Positions 32,056 through 44,221 are shown, counted from the first letter of the stretch. The stretch is 64,000 nucleotides of DNA from Sipunculus nudus (GCA_026874595.1 CM049310.1:43527558-43591557), one strand, 5' to 3'. The notes: a model not told the origin generated them from the letters alone. Numbers and translations: made by a program.

Positions 32056-33494
32056 TTAATATTGGCCATATGTAGAATATATTCAATTATTGATTGATTA
32101 ATTATTTAGAGTGAATAATTAATATGATTTTAAAAGTTAATGCGCATAGAATATTAGTACTTTTGCGCATACGAATTAAATCAATAATAATAATAACGAC
32201 TTTATTATTATTATTATTATTATTATTAAAATTGTAATAATAATCAAATGAAAAAATTTGGTAAAGTTAGACTTATCATTTGTTACTCTTATTATCATCT
32301 TCAGTTTTGTTTTTATTTTACCGTTTCTAATGCAATACATCACCAACATGGGAACTGAGCAGTTAGAAGATTATTGTTATAAACAAACGCAGCTAGAGCA
32401 AGTTTCCCGGTAAAATCTTTGTTCATAAAAAAAAATATTTCCATTTGGGAGGGGGGGGGGGACCGTCAGACTCGTGAGGTGTCAGTGCAGTACATAGCCC
32501 TGAAACCCATGCTTAATACCTGACTCTTAGGAATTTGATAATTTCTTCCTGTCCGATGTTGGGTTCTTCATAACCGAAGGGTGAAGAAAGGTGCACATAA
32601 GGTATACACAAACATAAATACATTGATACAAACAGATTTATTTAATGCCAAGAATATACGAAAAATGGCGATCAAGCAGATACGCAGTCAGGGGCGTAGC
32701 CAGAGGCGGGTCGCAGGGGCCATGCTCCTCCTCCCCCCCCCAACCCATCTTATCCCGGTGGCTTCCTCTACTCCTCGTCTTCCCGGAATTTCACTCAGTC
32801 TAATAATTTTACATTTTTAGAAGACAATCATGAAAATCCATGTCACTAATATCGGCAGATTCGGGAGTTATTTCTATACATTTCATTAGGTTTGATTCTG
32901 CAGACATTTTGTCAAACGTTTTGTTTATATTTGGCATATTTAATCCTCTATATATTTCCTGTGTACATGCAAACAATTAGTCAATTTTGCATAATTTTTA
33001 GAAATTAGGGATCTGAAGATAACGTACCTTGTCAAAACATCAGGAAATATATTTTCTCAATAACAAGTAAACTGTTAAAGCTTTTTCAAGGATAAAAGTT
33101 TATCTAATTAAATTTTATTCGTATGCCAGAAGTTAGATCAGATATTTTTTTCAAGTTATTAGCATAAATATTATACTAGTATCAATACCTTAAATTTTGC
33201 CCAAATTTGACCATGGACATTTTTTACTCAGTAAGAACTGATCATTTACTTTTCACAGAAAAAAAAATGATCTATTCAATTGAAATCTGAAAGATATGCT
33301 TCAAATACAGTAGCTTTATTCAAGATTTCAGACACCATGTCAAGTATACTTGTAATTTATATAAAGTCAACTAAGCCCGGTAGTGTGCACTGAGTGTCGG
33401 AGCCCTCAGCTAGTCACCTGTATACATACATATACATGTATGTACAAAGTAACATGAATATTATTATACAAAAAGATTTAAAAAAAATAAATTG
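32056..33494. other. Non-coding stretch with simple repeats
   Basis: An (ATT)n run at 32201-32227, a poly-G at 32452-32460, and a fragment starting GGGGCGTAGCCAGAGGCGG with poly-C at 32692-32742. Two AATAAA-type polyadenylation candidates for gene A face minus, one at 33315-33320 about 175 bases after its stop. No other gene seen. Confidence 0.5.
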
Positions 33495-36400
33495 TTAATA
33501 TCTTAAATGAGGCACTCCCAAGAAGTAGATACATGCTAACCATAAGGCCAGATATATTTGACCGAGTCCCATTCTGGTCCCCCCGGAAGCGGAAGTAACG
33601 CACTTTGAGGGGTCCGACAGTGGGTTCGGACATGATTGATTTGTCCCACTGGTCGCATCGGTTGGGGGATTTGGATTTTGAAAACCGCACACCCTCATGG
33701 CCTTGTTTAGATTTTCCTCTGTTCCGTCATAAAGTGTTGCCTGGAGATCGGTATCCAACTCGTAAGACTGGTTTGCCACTCTTCGCAGCAGGAAGATCAA
33801 CCTTGATCCTGTGTCCGCCAGGTACGGGCCGCACGCTGCAGGGGGACGCTGGATGTCTCTGACTGTGATAAACTCTTCTACCGGAGGAGACAAGTTTTCC
33901 GGCGATCTGAGCACACAGTAAACCTGAGAAAGATACAAAAGAAAAGATTGGTATTTAGTCACTAATACGCATGGTCATGTTTACATGTGAACATTGTCGT
34001 TCGCGGTGATCAGTAAAGCTATGGTTTTGATTGGCTTTTATGGGACCACCGCTTTTGGTTCAAACTTTTCATTATATATTTCGTACTATATTTAACACGT
34101 CTTTCCGATGTTCCCAGTAAACATATATCTGCAGAAACTGACACTTATTCTTCGGTTTTGGGTACATGGATAAAAAAATATATTGTCACATATCATATTT
34201 TATAAGTAATAACATGCTTTATGTTTACTGGTTTTTTTGCATTAAGAAAAGTCCTGCCGTAGCTTCCGGTTTGTCTATATTTCAAATTATGTGATACAGA
34301 ACTAGAGTCCGGACATGAAACTGAGGGCAGACTCGAGTCTACTTTTCTAGGGGTTTCTGACTCTGCCTTGGACTCGAAAATTTTGGACTCTTGTACTCGG
34401 ACTCGGCAAGGACTCGAGAATTCAGGATACATCATAAAAACAATCTTTGTCATTCAAAGCCTAACATTTCATGCATGAAGACTTTACATGTGCGAACTAA
34501 TGGCAGAATATTACAATTATAATAATCAATATTACAGTCGTGTTAACTTACTTAAAAATACACGATGACCTGAAATTCGAATTTTGAATTAAGACATTAG
34601 GAACTTGGACACGAGTACCAAAAAGCTGGAAGATGGTGGACTTGGACTCAAACCTCAAAGTCTTTGACTCCAGGGTGGATCCAGGATTTAGGAAAAGGGG
34701 GTTCCAACCCAGGAGGACTAATGAAAATCCTAAAAAAAGGTAATCAGGTCTGGAAAAGGGGGGTCCAGGCCGCAAAATTACGTCTAAAACTCCTTAAAAA
34801 GGTTGCTTCGGGTGCAAAAAGGGGAGGGGGGGGGGTCCGGACCCCCTGGACCCCCTCCCCCCCTGGATCCGCTTCTGAGACTCGGACTTGCACTCGGACT
34901 CGAATGGTGTGGCCTCGACTTCATCACTGACATGAATGCTTACTTGGAATACGGAGTCGGTGCGGTTGTACCACTCTGTGCCACGCACTGTTACGTGTCT
35001 TGTATCCAAGCCGTAGACAACTAGCTTTGAACGGTGAAAAATCTCCTCAAAACTCATCTGGTATTGCTCAGGTAGGGGAGAGCATGGCTGAACTGGGGTC
35101 ACTAAGGTCAAGATGAAGGTCAAGGTTAGCAAATCCTTCACAGGGATTTTCTTCCTCGCTGATAAAAGGAAAATGTAATGAACATATGAATCAAATTTAA
35201 TCCCGCTTATCATCCCGTATATGTAGGTATACTGAGGGCAAACAGGCGCAAACATTCTTGGCTTGAAACGTATATAGTTTGAAGAAACATTGATGAAAAC
35301 TGAAATTACTACCATATAGTATTACTTGATGGTACAGATAAACTCGATTCTATCATTCCCTTTTAAAGGTTTTGTTTGATAAAACGTGATAGAACTTAAT
35401 TTCTGGAATTCCTATGTTCCTAGAACATCAACAAGAACAGAATTTCTGTGCGACGTATTAGCAGCGGCATTAAATGATTAAAATTTCAAAGAACAAATAC
35501 TCATATTAGATGTATAATAATCTGTCTTACTGTCACAGGTAATCGGTTATACACAAAGATTAATTGACAATATCTCTATCATCCTTCCGCGAGAGGTTTC
35601 CACTGAAAACGAACCTCTTCCAGTTAGACACAGCCGGGACTAACATTAAAATCAAATTTGTAACATTTCAAGGAACCTCCTTCTTTTCCCGTTTCACGCT
35701 TGCTTACAAAATATCACTTTCTCCGTGAGGTCCACACCACAAAAACTTCCATGCACATGTTTATGTTATTTACCTTTAAACAATTCTTATCCAACGGATT
35801 TGAATTGACTACATTCAGTGGCTGATTCAGAATTCTAAGAAAAGGAGGGGGCCCAATATAGGAGTAGAAAAAAAGGCCCAAAGTCCGGAAAAAAAGGGGG
35901 GGGGGGGGTTCAGGCCGCAAAAAAACATATTAAAAAGGGCTTTGGGTGATGAGAGAGAGAGAGAGAGAGAGGGTGGGGGGGGGGGGGGGGGGGGGTTCGT
36001 AGATTCGTAAGCCCTCAAACTACCTAGCAGTCGTACTCTTGTGAGTCCGATTTTGTACAGTGTGCATCTCAACGTTACTGGTTGTGTGTTAGCAAGTGGG
36101 TATGTATATATACAAATAGGCAAATGTCAAATGTACTCAATTTACGTTACGCATCATGGCCCACAAATGATTACATTAGACACCCGGCGGCTTTTCAGGA
36201 CAGACAAGTGGGCAAATCACAGTGCACGAGACTTTATTTCTTTGACATTGCACTAGGAGTGGGGGGGGGGGGGGGGGTTAGGCGATGCGTTAAGTACCGA
36301 GAGAGGATGTTAGAAGTACGTATAGACAATATTTGAACATTTTAGCTGTAATGGTGCAATATTTTGTTTCAATCAATGGGAATTGCACAGACTGGCGCTG

Positions 36401-36782
36401 GTTATAAGTAATAAGCGGGTATGGTTCAATAGGTATGGTTCATTAGCCCCGAGTTTTTTAGACAGAAAAAGGAACGAACGGAACACTGTCCGCCCCCTAG
36501 TAAATCTCCCCATAATTCCCCTTCATGAAATTTAGAGGGGTTAAAGTATGTTTATTTTTTATTCTCATAAAACAACAAGTGGTAGAACATCATTTAGAAT
36601 AAATTATATAATTGCACCAAAAAATGATTTAACAAGTGTTAAAATTGTAAATGTACCCGAATATTAGCTGCATGCCAGGTAGGTCATTTAACAGGTCGGT
36701 GATTCCATACGTACCCTTTGATCGCCTTATATGAGCTCTGCACGGCCTAGTATCACTAGATAAACTCACCTGTGTCGTTCAT
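33495..36782 (-). CDS. Gene A: small secreted or GPI-type cysteine-rich protein, NTR/TIMP-like (3 exons, 218 aa)
   Basis: Exons: 36770-36782 (13 bases, M-N-D-T plus one base), 34944-35158, 33495-33923. The junctions fit GT..AG and phase. Residues about 12-29 are a hydrophobic signal peptide (LLTLTFILTLVTPVQP), placing Cys30 at the mature N-terminus as in TIMP/netrin-type modules. Then come EEIFHRSKLVVYGLD, VYCVLRSPE, AACGPYLADTGSRLIFLL, VCGFQNPNPP and SCPNPLSDPSKC. The order AslVVyG...CG.yL...G..L resembles an NTR fold, which is inference. The C-terminus has GG followed by a hydrophobic run (LGQIYLALWLACIYFLGV), which suggests GPI anchoring or a short membrane tail. The cysteine pattern is shared with gene B. 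The first exon is placed by its match to gene B's structure. Confidence 0.75.
34672..34873 (+). mobile_element. Short element with GGATCCAGG inverted ends
   Basis: It starts GGGTGGATCCAGGATTTAGGAAAAG and ends CCCTGGATCCGC, so the outer 10-12 bases are inverted repeats. The interior is purine-rich with repeated GTCCAGGCCGCAAAA and GGGGGTCCGGACCCCC. There is no reading frame of note. It interrupts the GGACTCGGACTCG run in intron 2 of gene A and is absent from the duplicated copy, so it inserted after the duplication. Confidence 0.6.
35816..35995 (+). mobile_element. Second, degenerate copy of the GGATCCAGG-type element
   Basis: It begins CAGTGGCTGATTCAGAATTC.AAGAAAAGGAGGGGG. It shares TCAGGCCGCAAAAAAAC and the GGGCTTTGGGTG block with the element at 34672, then runs into (GA)n and poly-G (35949-35994). 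It lies in intron 1 of gene A. Confidence 0.5.
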
Positions 36783-37180
36783 GTTTGCTACCACTCCATG
36801 CATGCACTGAGAAGTATATAGCAGTCCTCGATCAGGGTCAATATGGGTGTCCTATCTCCCCAAACACGTGTCTGCTGGCTGTGTTTTTGATAAAGAGGGC
36901 CGCGACTTTTATAAATCTATCATCCACAAACGCACGATCAAATGACCGCCAAGATTAAATGTACAGACTGTACTAACATATGTACACGGTAGTCTCCAGG
37001 GAGTCGTCTGCTTGTCTCCCCGTACCGAGCATTATGAATTATTCGTTGGCAAAACAAAAAATCTCGAACATAAACACGAACCAGGCAACCATCGACGGAT
37101 TATTATTTTTTACTCTACGTGAAGCGTCGACAGTATTGTCAAGTCCGCAGTAGTATTCACATAACCTTCACTCTATATCG

Positions 37181-37188
<8 letters not shown>

Positions 37189-37222
<34 letters not shown>
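37189..37222. repeat. (TA)n microsatellite
   Basis: TA run in the flank of gene A. The corresponding place in the duplicated copy (about 29712) has only a short AT-rich stretch. Confidence 0.9.
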
Positions 37223-37228
<6 letters not shown>

Positions 37229-38660
37229 GTTTTAAAATTATTACTCGTATACTTTGTTGAGAAGTTCTCCATATATAAGTGGCCTGGCAGAATGGAAGCC
37301 TTAAACTCACCATTTATTTGATGACATTTATGATACATTTATTACACAATTATCATGCATTCAACGTCTCATTCTCAATACAGAGGAGTTATATATAGGC
37401 AATGGCAGAGATAACCCCCTGGTGGTACCTATCTGCACTTGTCATGCATTAGTTATTGTACTCCGGAATTTGAATTTGCCTTCTCTATTACGTGAATGCA
37501 GGAGATGCAACAACTGCATGGACAACCTTTATTCCAAATATAAACTGAAACCACAGAATTTAACTTGAGAATAAATATCTTGTATTCTGTAAAATCTCTG
37601 GATCTATGTTGATATAGATCTAAATAGATAACAAAGCACAAGCTTGCTCCATTTCAATTTAATTCATTTTATTGCCAGAAGAATATATACATTCTACATT
37701 AATTAGTTAATTCATATATAAAATAATACATGTTATTAAAACTCAATTTAGATACAATATGATTCTAAAGAAGAGGAAAAATATGGTCTCATACGGCTTT
37801 TAAATGTAAATATTGCACAACAATTACGGTTAAATTTCACTAATGATATTATTTAAAATATTAACCCCTTTATATTGTAAGGTTTTCCTGTCGGCTGCAG
37901 TATTACATACTGGGATATAGGAATATTTTTTTCTTGTTCGATAAACGCATTGGCGATAGCAAGTGATTCAAACGGCATATCATGTGAATCTGTCATCAGG
38001 AATGGCTTTATTGGCAAGGATTCCAACAAAGTAACCTACAAAATATCCTCCAAACTAATAAATTTAATGTTTGCTGCTTGATTAAAAAGCATACAAAGGT
38101 AACTGCAAATCTCCAGCCTATTTTTTATCTTTCCAGTTTTTAAAATTATTGAATAGGAAATGTAACGTGATCATGATATTTGTAACGTAACATGATATTT
38201 ATATTTGTTACAACATAATGCAGCAGAATCATCCAGAAAAAAAAAAAAAAACAGGCGGAATTCATATCACACGGTGATGACATGTTATTAGTTATGCTTT
38301 TAATAAGTTAAGAGCTATACACATAAGAGGACTGTTAAATATATATATAAAAATATAGTTTTCCCATTCAAAATATAATAGTATGTGCAATTAATACCGT
38401 TTGTGTACTCTTGCACACAAATTAAAAAAAAAAATTTAGCACCGGGCGCGATCAGTGACGTAAAACATGAACATAAAGCAGATGCCACCTGGTGGCCGTA
38501 CTGCGCACCTACACAATGCAACATTTTTCAAGCTCAAATGTGTTTTGTATGTGTTTCTTCTTTCATGTTACCTCACCGTGTTTAATATGTGAAACAGGAA
38601 TTCTGGTCAATCAGTCTAGTTATGATAAACAGTCACACTTTGACTGTTTAAACTTACTGA

Positions 38661-39152
38661 CACCTAGAACCATAACAACGTGGATAACGAGTGAACTGGA
38701 GTATATCGGAAAATGGGTCATACCAGGAAAAGGCCGCCACAGTACAAAATCGAACATTAATCTCTCCAACAGTCGCCAGATGCCGCTACCGAAGAAAAAC
38801 ATGCAGTGAGTTTTTCACACTGCGCAGACTCGGACTCTCGAGAGTACGACACTGCTGTCTAGGGATTGTTGGAGTCAAAATCTGACTCCAATAATGCACC
38901 GCGCGGCATCAACATGTACACTGACAGCGGAAATACACAAGTGGTGAAAAGGGGCCAATGTAGTCCGTTAAAATGCGTTGAATTTTGTTTAAAGTAGTTC
39001 TATGTCATGTTAAACGAATTTACTTTGCGACTCTTTTGCTTTATTTATGCTGAAATACCGTGGTTGGCGTCTTATTGGCACTGCTGGACAGTACATTCCT
39101 CCATGGTACACTTTTGTGTCTATGGCTGCGTTTTGTGTTCGTTAGAGAACAG
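38661..39152. other. Non-coding stretch
   Basis: No gene or repeat family recognised between the end of the duplicated block and the CRE-like cluster. Confidence 0.5.
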
Positions 39153-39211
39153 TGACGTCACAGAGACGTCACAATGTTCGGTCGCGCGTCACCTTCAATT
39201 GACTGACGTCA
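39153..39211. promoter_or_regulatory. Cluster of CRE/ATF-type sites
   Basis: Two perfect TGACGTCA palindromes (39153-39160, 39204-39211) and a third GACGTCAC (39165-39172) occur within 60 bases. CREB/ATF proteins bind this palindrome in animals. No gene start is identified next to it, so its function is only suggested by the clustering. Confidence 0.4.
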
Positions 39212-39518
39212 TAAGTTTGACTGGCTTTTTTTATTATCAGTTCTCAGACAAGGAATAAATTCGTAAACGCTGTGATCTGTTTTGTCATATTTTAGATTGT
39301 CTCATACAAAATCAAAACAAGGTAAGGCATTACTTTTTACGCAGGCAGTCGGCGGAATAGCTCTTGCAAACTTTGGACAAGAAAGGTTTACACTGCTTTA
39401 CACATATGAAAAATTATCCCAGAAAACATGTTGACACGGGTACTGGGATGTAGTACATAGGTGCATAATATATACAGGGCTGAACTTCGGGCTTCGGCAA
39501 GTTAAGGGAACCCACAAT

Positions 39519-39612
39519 TTTAGCTCAGCTGACGTCTGCATGACTATTAGCTGATAAGTAACCCGGTATATATGTGCTGTAGTTATGGTTAGTCCGTCCG
39601 TCCGTTAATTCC
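39519..39612 (-). repeat. Second copy of the GGACGGACGG/palindrome-tailed repeat
   Basis: On the minus strand it reads GTTAACGGA-like CGGACGGACGG, then GTCAGCTGAGCTAAAA, matching the tail of the repeat at 9728-10262. Confidence 0.5.
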
Positions 39613-39840
39613 GTGTTAAGAGAATTTGGATCCAGGCTACACTTGTCAAGTAGTTCGGTCCTTCCCACAGTGCCCAAACAGAAGAGATTCGTTTTGAGTA
39701 GAAACGACCTCTGGCGGAAGGGTGGTGAGTTTTTCTATCAGACGCCATTTTTCTCCAAGCAACTTGAAAACGGAAGTGACGTTTGGCATGCGCAAGGGAA
39801 TCCCCAAGCAAAGCCACCCCAGCAGACGGCAGGTGCTCAG

Positions 39841-40039
39841 TGTTATATTACTGTCACTGTCATACAGTTACAAACGTCCTACCTGACGCCAAGCCATGTG
39901 GTTTTATACGTTTTATTCCAGAACATGACAAACGACTACGCCATCTGGTGGCCATATCAAAGTACATGTTTTATCAGACAGGTGGCAGCACCTACCGGCA
40001 CACCAACTGTAACACATGCATATATATAGTATCATCACA
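39841..40039 (-). repeat. 3' LTR of the intact element
   Basis: 199 bp, starting TGTTATATTACTGTC and ending AGTATCATCACA as written on the plus strand. No difference from the other LTR was found by eye. Confidence 0.95.
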
Positions 40040-40053
40040 TCTCCCCTCTTTTA
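40040..40053 (-). other. Polypurine tract
   Basis: On the element strand AAAAGAGGGGAGA directly precedes the 3' LTR, the place where plus-strand DNA synthesis is primed. Confidence 0.8.
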
Positions 40054-40140
40054 CGCAAGTGTTGGTGAATGTTTGTTGTTATATCAATATTAAAACTAAG
40101 GAGAGTTTTATAACCATTTTACATATTCATATTAAGTTGG

Positions 40141-43100
40141 TCAACAAGTCTCTATCAGGCGAGCAGGTGCCTTACGATGGCGTGTAGACCTCTTAGGACT
40201 TGCATTTGTTCCTGTCACCGGATTATCCATCTCGGATACTATAGCTGGGTTTTTGTCTGCAGACATCTCTGGTGGGTGTTGTTGATCTGCTGCTGTTACA
40301 GGAGTGGAGTCTGCAGTTTTAAGCAAATCACGTCTGTTTCTGCGTAACTCTGCACCAGAGTCAGTCTGTACTTGGAAAGATCTAGGTGCTTGTTGATACA
40401 ATATGGTTGCACCCTCTGACCACAATGATGTTTGAATATCTCTTACTTTCACTCGATCACCGGAGTTCAATCCTTCGAGTGTCTGCGTGTGCTGATCATA
40501 GTACTCTTTCTGTTTTTGCTTGTTGATGTACTTCTGTTCAGCATAATCACCATTTACATCATTTTTAAGCAGAGACGGGTGTACAGGTAATGAAGATCGT
40601 AAATTTCTTCCCATCAATAGCTGAGATGGAGAAAGTCCATCTTGCAGTGGTGTTGATCGATATGCTAGCAATGACTTATAGAAGTCCTGACCACTATCAA
40701 GCGACTTTTTCAGGAGTCCTATCACTACTTTAACAGCACTTTCGCTTTGTCCGTTGGACTGAGGATAGTGAGGACTTGACGTAACATGGTCAAAGTCCCA
40801 TTCTTTACTGAAAACACGGAATTCTTTGCTTGAGTATTGAGGCCCGTTATCACTAACGATTGTATCTGGCACTCCATGTCTAGCAAGGATAGACTTTAAA
40901 GCTTGAATCACTGCTTGGCTACTGGTACTTGTTAGCGTGACAACTTCTGGAAAGAATGAATAGTAGTCTGTTACCACTAAGTAGTCCTTACCATTGTATG
41001 TGAATAAATCCGTGCCTATTTTCTGCCATGGATAATTTGGCATCTCATGGGGCTGTAAGGGTTCAGCGGTTTGCTTGTTTGCGAATTTTGAGCAGGTTTC
41101 ACATCGCGCTACAAGTTGTGAGATGTCTTTATTTAGACCGGGCCAGTAAACAGCACTACGGGCACGTCGACGACATTTTTCAATTCCTAAATGCCCTTCA
41201 TGTATTTTGATGAGCACGGTGTTTCTCATGGTTTGAGGGATAACCAACTTGGACCCCTTTAGTATTAACCCCTCTGTAACCGAGAGTTCGTCCCTAACAC
41301 CCCAGTAGGGAGCAATCTCACATGGACAGTCACTTTTGCTGGTAGGCCATCCATTGATGATTACTTCCTTCAACATCATCATTGAATCATCTTTCTGGAT
41401 CTCTTCGCGGATTTGACACAGACGGCGGTCAGAGACTGGCATAGATGATATGACTAAATTCACATGCACTTCAACGTCATTCTCTGTGCTTGATCCTGCT
41501 GCGGACTTGTCTGTAGCTCTGGATAGCGCATCAGCCACCACTAAATATTTCCCAGGTGTGTATGTGACTTTCAAGTCATACTTCTGTACTCGTAGTAGTA
41601 ACCTTTGAATACGAAGCGGACAGTCTTGTAGTGATTTACTGAAAAGTCCAATCAGCGGTTTATGATCAGTTTCAGCCTGAACTGTGCTTCCGTAAATAAA
41701 CTGGTGGAAGCGCTCACAAGCAAATGTTATACTAAGAAGCTCCTTTTCAATTTGAGCATATCTGGTCTCAGCGCTGGTGAGGGCACGCGATGCATATGCA
41801 ACAGGTTTCCATGTATTCTCATCATATTGTAATATCACGGCTCCAAGTCCATTTCTGCTGGCATCACTAGAAATCCGTATGGGCCGTTTCGGATCATAAT
41901 ACTGCAACACTGGCTGTGTTGTCAACAGGTTCTGCAATTGCTCATAAGCTTTTTGCTGCGCAGCGTCCCACTGCCATACTGTTTTTTGTTCCAGCAACTG
42001 GCGGAGAGGGGCTGATATCTCTGAAAGTCCAGGAATCCATTTGGCCAGATATGTCACCATGCCCAAGAATCTCTGAACATCATGTTTGTTCTGTGGGGAT
42101 TCCATGTTAATAATGGCCGACACTTTATTCATATCTGGCTTGATACCCTCATCTGTGATCAAGTCACCCAGAAATATCAGTTCCTTTACCCCAAACTGGC
42201 ATTTGTCTTTATTTAATTTGAGGTTGCTCTGTCTTGCAGCCTCCAGTACCTGCATCAGACTGTCATCATGTTCCTCCTGTGTTGCCCCCCAAACTATGAT
42301 GTCATCCATTGACGTGTAAACATTTGGTATTTTTTCAAATATCTGATGGATTGTCTTGTGATAGACTTCTGGGGCGGAGGATATTCCAAATGGAAGTCGC
42401 AGGTACCTGTAGCGTCCAAACGGAGTAATAAAGGTACAGAGGTAGCTACTCTGTTCATTCAGTTTTAGCTGCCAGAAACCATGTGATGCGTCAAGTTTAC
42501 TAAAGACCTTTGCACCGGAAAATTTGGCCATAACTTCTTCTCTGGTGGGCATTTTGTAATGCTGGCGTTTCACGGCATGATTTAAATCCCTTGGATCCAG
42601 GCATATTCTCAGCGATCCGTCACGTTTCTTTTTGACAATTACCATTGAGTTGACCCAATCTGTGGGCTGATCCACCTTGGCTATTACACCTAACTTTTCC
42701 ATTTTGTCAAGCTGCTGTTTTAACTGATCATGCAGAATAAAGGGTATTTTTCTGCATGCATGGACCACTGGTGTGACTGTATCATCCAGCACTATGTTAT
42801 GTTCACCTGGCAGTTCACCAAGACCATCAAAGACATCATTATAATCTTTGAACAGTTCACTGTATCTGTCCATCTTCAATGCATGGACCCGTTTGATAAG
42901 ACCTAGTTGTTCACAGCTTTGACGACCAAGTAAGGCCTGCGAATCACCTGGCACAACAAAGAAGTAAAGACTAACACTGTTTCCTTTGTGGTCAACTTTG
43001 AGACGACAGCCTCCAAGAACAGGTATTACACGATCACCATATGCTTTCAGTTTTTCAGTAACTTTATGCAACTTTGGCCTGTTCTTTACTGTGTTGTAAT

Positions 43101-44112
43101 CTTTCTCTGCTATAATATTAACCTGAGCACCAGTATCTAACTTCATAGGAATAATGATTCCATTGATAGCCAATGGCTCTATCCAGTCACTTGCTACAGA
43201 GTCTACTGTTATTGTGTCCATAAAGAAAACCTCAGAGTCCTCTGGCTCTGTTTCCTCAACAGTGTGCACCCTTTTAGACCTAGCAGATTTACAACATTTG
43301 GCAAAGTGGTTCTTGCCACCACATTTGTGACAGACTTTCCCATATGCTGGGCAGTGCATACTGGCATGTGTAGTATCACACCGACAGCAGTGATGTTTTT
43401 GATCATCCTTCGTTTTCCTTCGAACATCAGTATTAGTTCTCCTGTAAGAAGGACTGTATTTGGGTTTTTGTACTGCATCCACTGATGCTGCAGGTGCTCC
43501 ATCTGACCGTAGCTCACTAGCGTGTCTTTTTACCAGCTCAGTTGACTTGCATACCTGAATTGCCTTATGCAACTGTAAATTATCCTCACGCAACAGGCGT
43601 TCACGTGTCACATTGTCACGTATACCACATACTACACGGTCCTTTATAAGTGACTCTTCAAGGTCACCAAACTCACAGTTTTTACTAAGAGCTTTTAATC
43701 TAGTCAGATACTGATCTATACTTTCATTTTGATTTTGAACACATTTATTAAAGTAGAACCTCTCAAGTGTCACATTTTTCTTTGGTGTGAAATGTTCCTC
43801 GAATTTCTGAAGAACTATTTTATACTTCCATTCATCCCCTTCATGATCATATTTGAAAGTATTATAAATGTCTATGGCTTGCTCTCCAATCACGTGCAGC
43901 AATATGGAAGTCTTGGTTTTGTCAGGTTTGTCAATCGAACCGGTAGCTTCCATATAGAAGTTGAATCTCTGTATAAACCGCTTCCAGTTCTCACTAGTAT
44001 TCCCTGTATAACACATGGGAGGTGGCGGAGCGATCTCCATATTTCTATCAATGGGCTTACAGTTCTTTTCCCACAAATAATATAAAAGAGAGCGGCAATA
44101 TCGACGGGACAC
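40141..44112 (-). CDS. Gag-Pol polyprotein of the intact Ty3/gypsy element (1323 aa)
   Basis: A single uninterrupted frame. Gag comes first, with a capsid-like region at about 15-200. Two zinc knuckles follow: C242-x2-C-x3-H-x4-C254 and C261-x2-C-x4-H-x4-C274. The aspartic protease has DTGAQVN (Asp326). Reverse transcriptase spans about 440-650; its catalytic box reads Y599-T-S-M-D-D604, where Y/F-x-D-D is usual. RNase H lies at about 715-850 (SDASRNGLGAVI, TDHKPLIGL, VADALSRA). Integrase has the HHCC zinc module (HEGHLGI...CETC), a DDE core with VSDNGPQYSS and SNGQSESAVK, and a basic tail. Length is close to the roughly 1330 residues known for the clam element Steamer. The start ATG lies 110 bases after the primer site. 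No stop or frameshift separates Gag from Pol, so both are made as one product. Confidence 0.93.
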   Translation of the reverse strand: MSRRYCRSLLYYLWEKNCKPIDRNMEIAPPPPMCYTGNTSENWKRFIQRFNFYMEATGSIDKPDKTKTSILLHVIGEQAIDIYNTFKYDHEGDEWKYKIVLQKFEEHFTPKKNVTLERFYFNKCVQNQNESIDQYLTRLKALSKNCEFGDLEESLIKDRVVCGIRDNVTRERLLREDNLQLHKAIQVCKSTELVKRHASELRSDGAPAASVDAVQKPKYSPSYRRTNTDVRRKTKDDQKHHCCRCDTTHASMHCPAYGKVCHKCGGKNHFAKCCKSARSKRVHTVEETEPEDSEVFFMDTITVDSVASDWIEPLAINGIIIPMKLDTGAQVNIIAEKDYNTVKNRPKLHKVTEKLKAYGDRVIPVLGGCRLKVDHKGNSVSLYFFVVPGDSQALLGRQSCEQLGLIKRVHALKMDRYSELFKDYNDVFDGLGELPGEHNIVLDDTVTPVVHACRKIPFILHDQLKQQLDKMEKLGVIAKVDQPTDWVNSMVIVKKKRDGSLRICLDPRDLNHAVKRQHYKMPTREEVMAKFSGAKVFSKLDASHGFWQLKLNEQSSYLCTFITPFGRYRYLRLPFGISSAPEVYHKTIHQIFEKIPNVYTSMDDIIVWGATQEEHDDSLMQVLEAARQSNLKLNKDKCQFGVKELIFLGDLITDEGIKPDMNKVSAIINMESPQNKHDVQRFLGMVTYLAKWIPGLSEISAPLRQLLEQKTVWQWDAAQQKAYEQLQNLLTTQPVLQYYDPKRPIRISSDASRNGLGAVILQYDENTWKPVAYASRALTSAETRYAQIEKELLSITFACERFHQFIYGSTVQAETDHKPLIGLFSKSLQDCPLRIQRLLLRVQKYDLKVTYTPGKYLVVADALSRATDKSAAGSSTENDVEVHVNLVISSMPVSDRRLCQIREEIQKDDSMMMLKEVIINGWPTSKSDCPCEIAPYWGVRDELSVTEGLILKGSKLVIPQTMRNTVLIKIHEGHLGIEKCRRRARSAVYWPGLNKDISQLVARCETCSKFANKQTAEPLQPHEMPNYPWQKIGTDLFTYNGKDYLVVTDYYSFFPEVVTLTSTSSQAVIQALKSILARHGVPDTIVSDNGPQYSSKEFRVFSKEWDFDHVTSSPHYPQSNGQSESAVKVVIGLLKKSLDSGQDFYKSLLAYRSTPLQDGLSPSQLLMGRNLRSSLPVHPSLLKNDVNGDYAEQKYINKQKQKEYYDQHTQTLEGLNSGDRVKVRDIQTSLWSEGATILYQQAPRSFQVQTDSGAELRRNRRDLLKTADSTPVTAADQQHPPEMSADKNPAIVSEMDNPVTGTNASPKRSTRHRKAPARLIETC

Positions 44113-44221
44113 AGCACTTTTCCCCTATTATCGCCCACGGACAGTTCGGCGCTATTTGTGACAGCTACTGTTTTTCTGCCACTTATAAAAGTACATCAGA
44201 GGTTCCATAAGGTAACTGTGT

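Larger units (their letters stand above)
33823..38660 (-). repeat. Segmental duplication, parent copy
   Basis: This block holds most of gene A and its upstream DNA. It is collinear with 28478-30175. Landmarks include ACGAACCAGGCAACCAT at 37077, AGTGGCCTGGCAGAATGGAAG at 37279, ACGGCTTTTAAATGTAAA at 37793 and GGAATTCTGGTCAATCAGTCT at 38598. The longer length comes from sequence absent in the other copy, including the dispersed repeats at 34672 and 35816. Confidence 0.8.

Noticed and set aside
35827-36123. Proline- and serine-rich frame on the minus strand
   Set aside because: Comes from poly-G and (GA)n inside a dispersed repeat.
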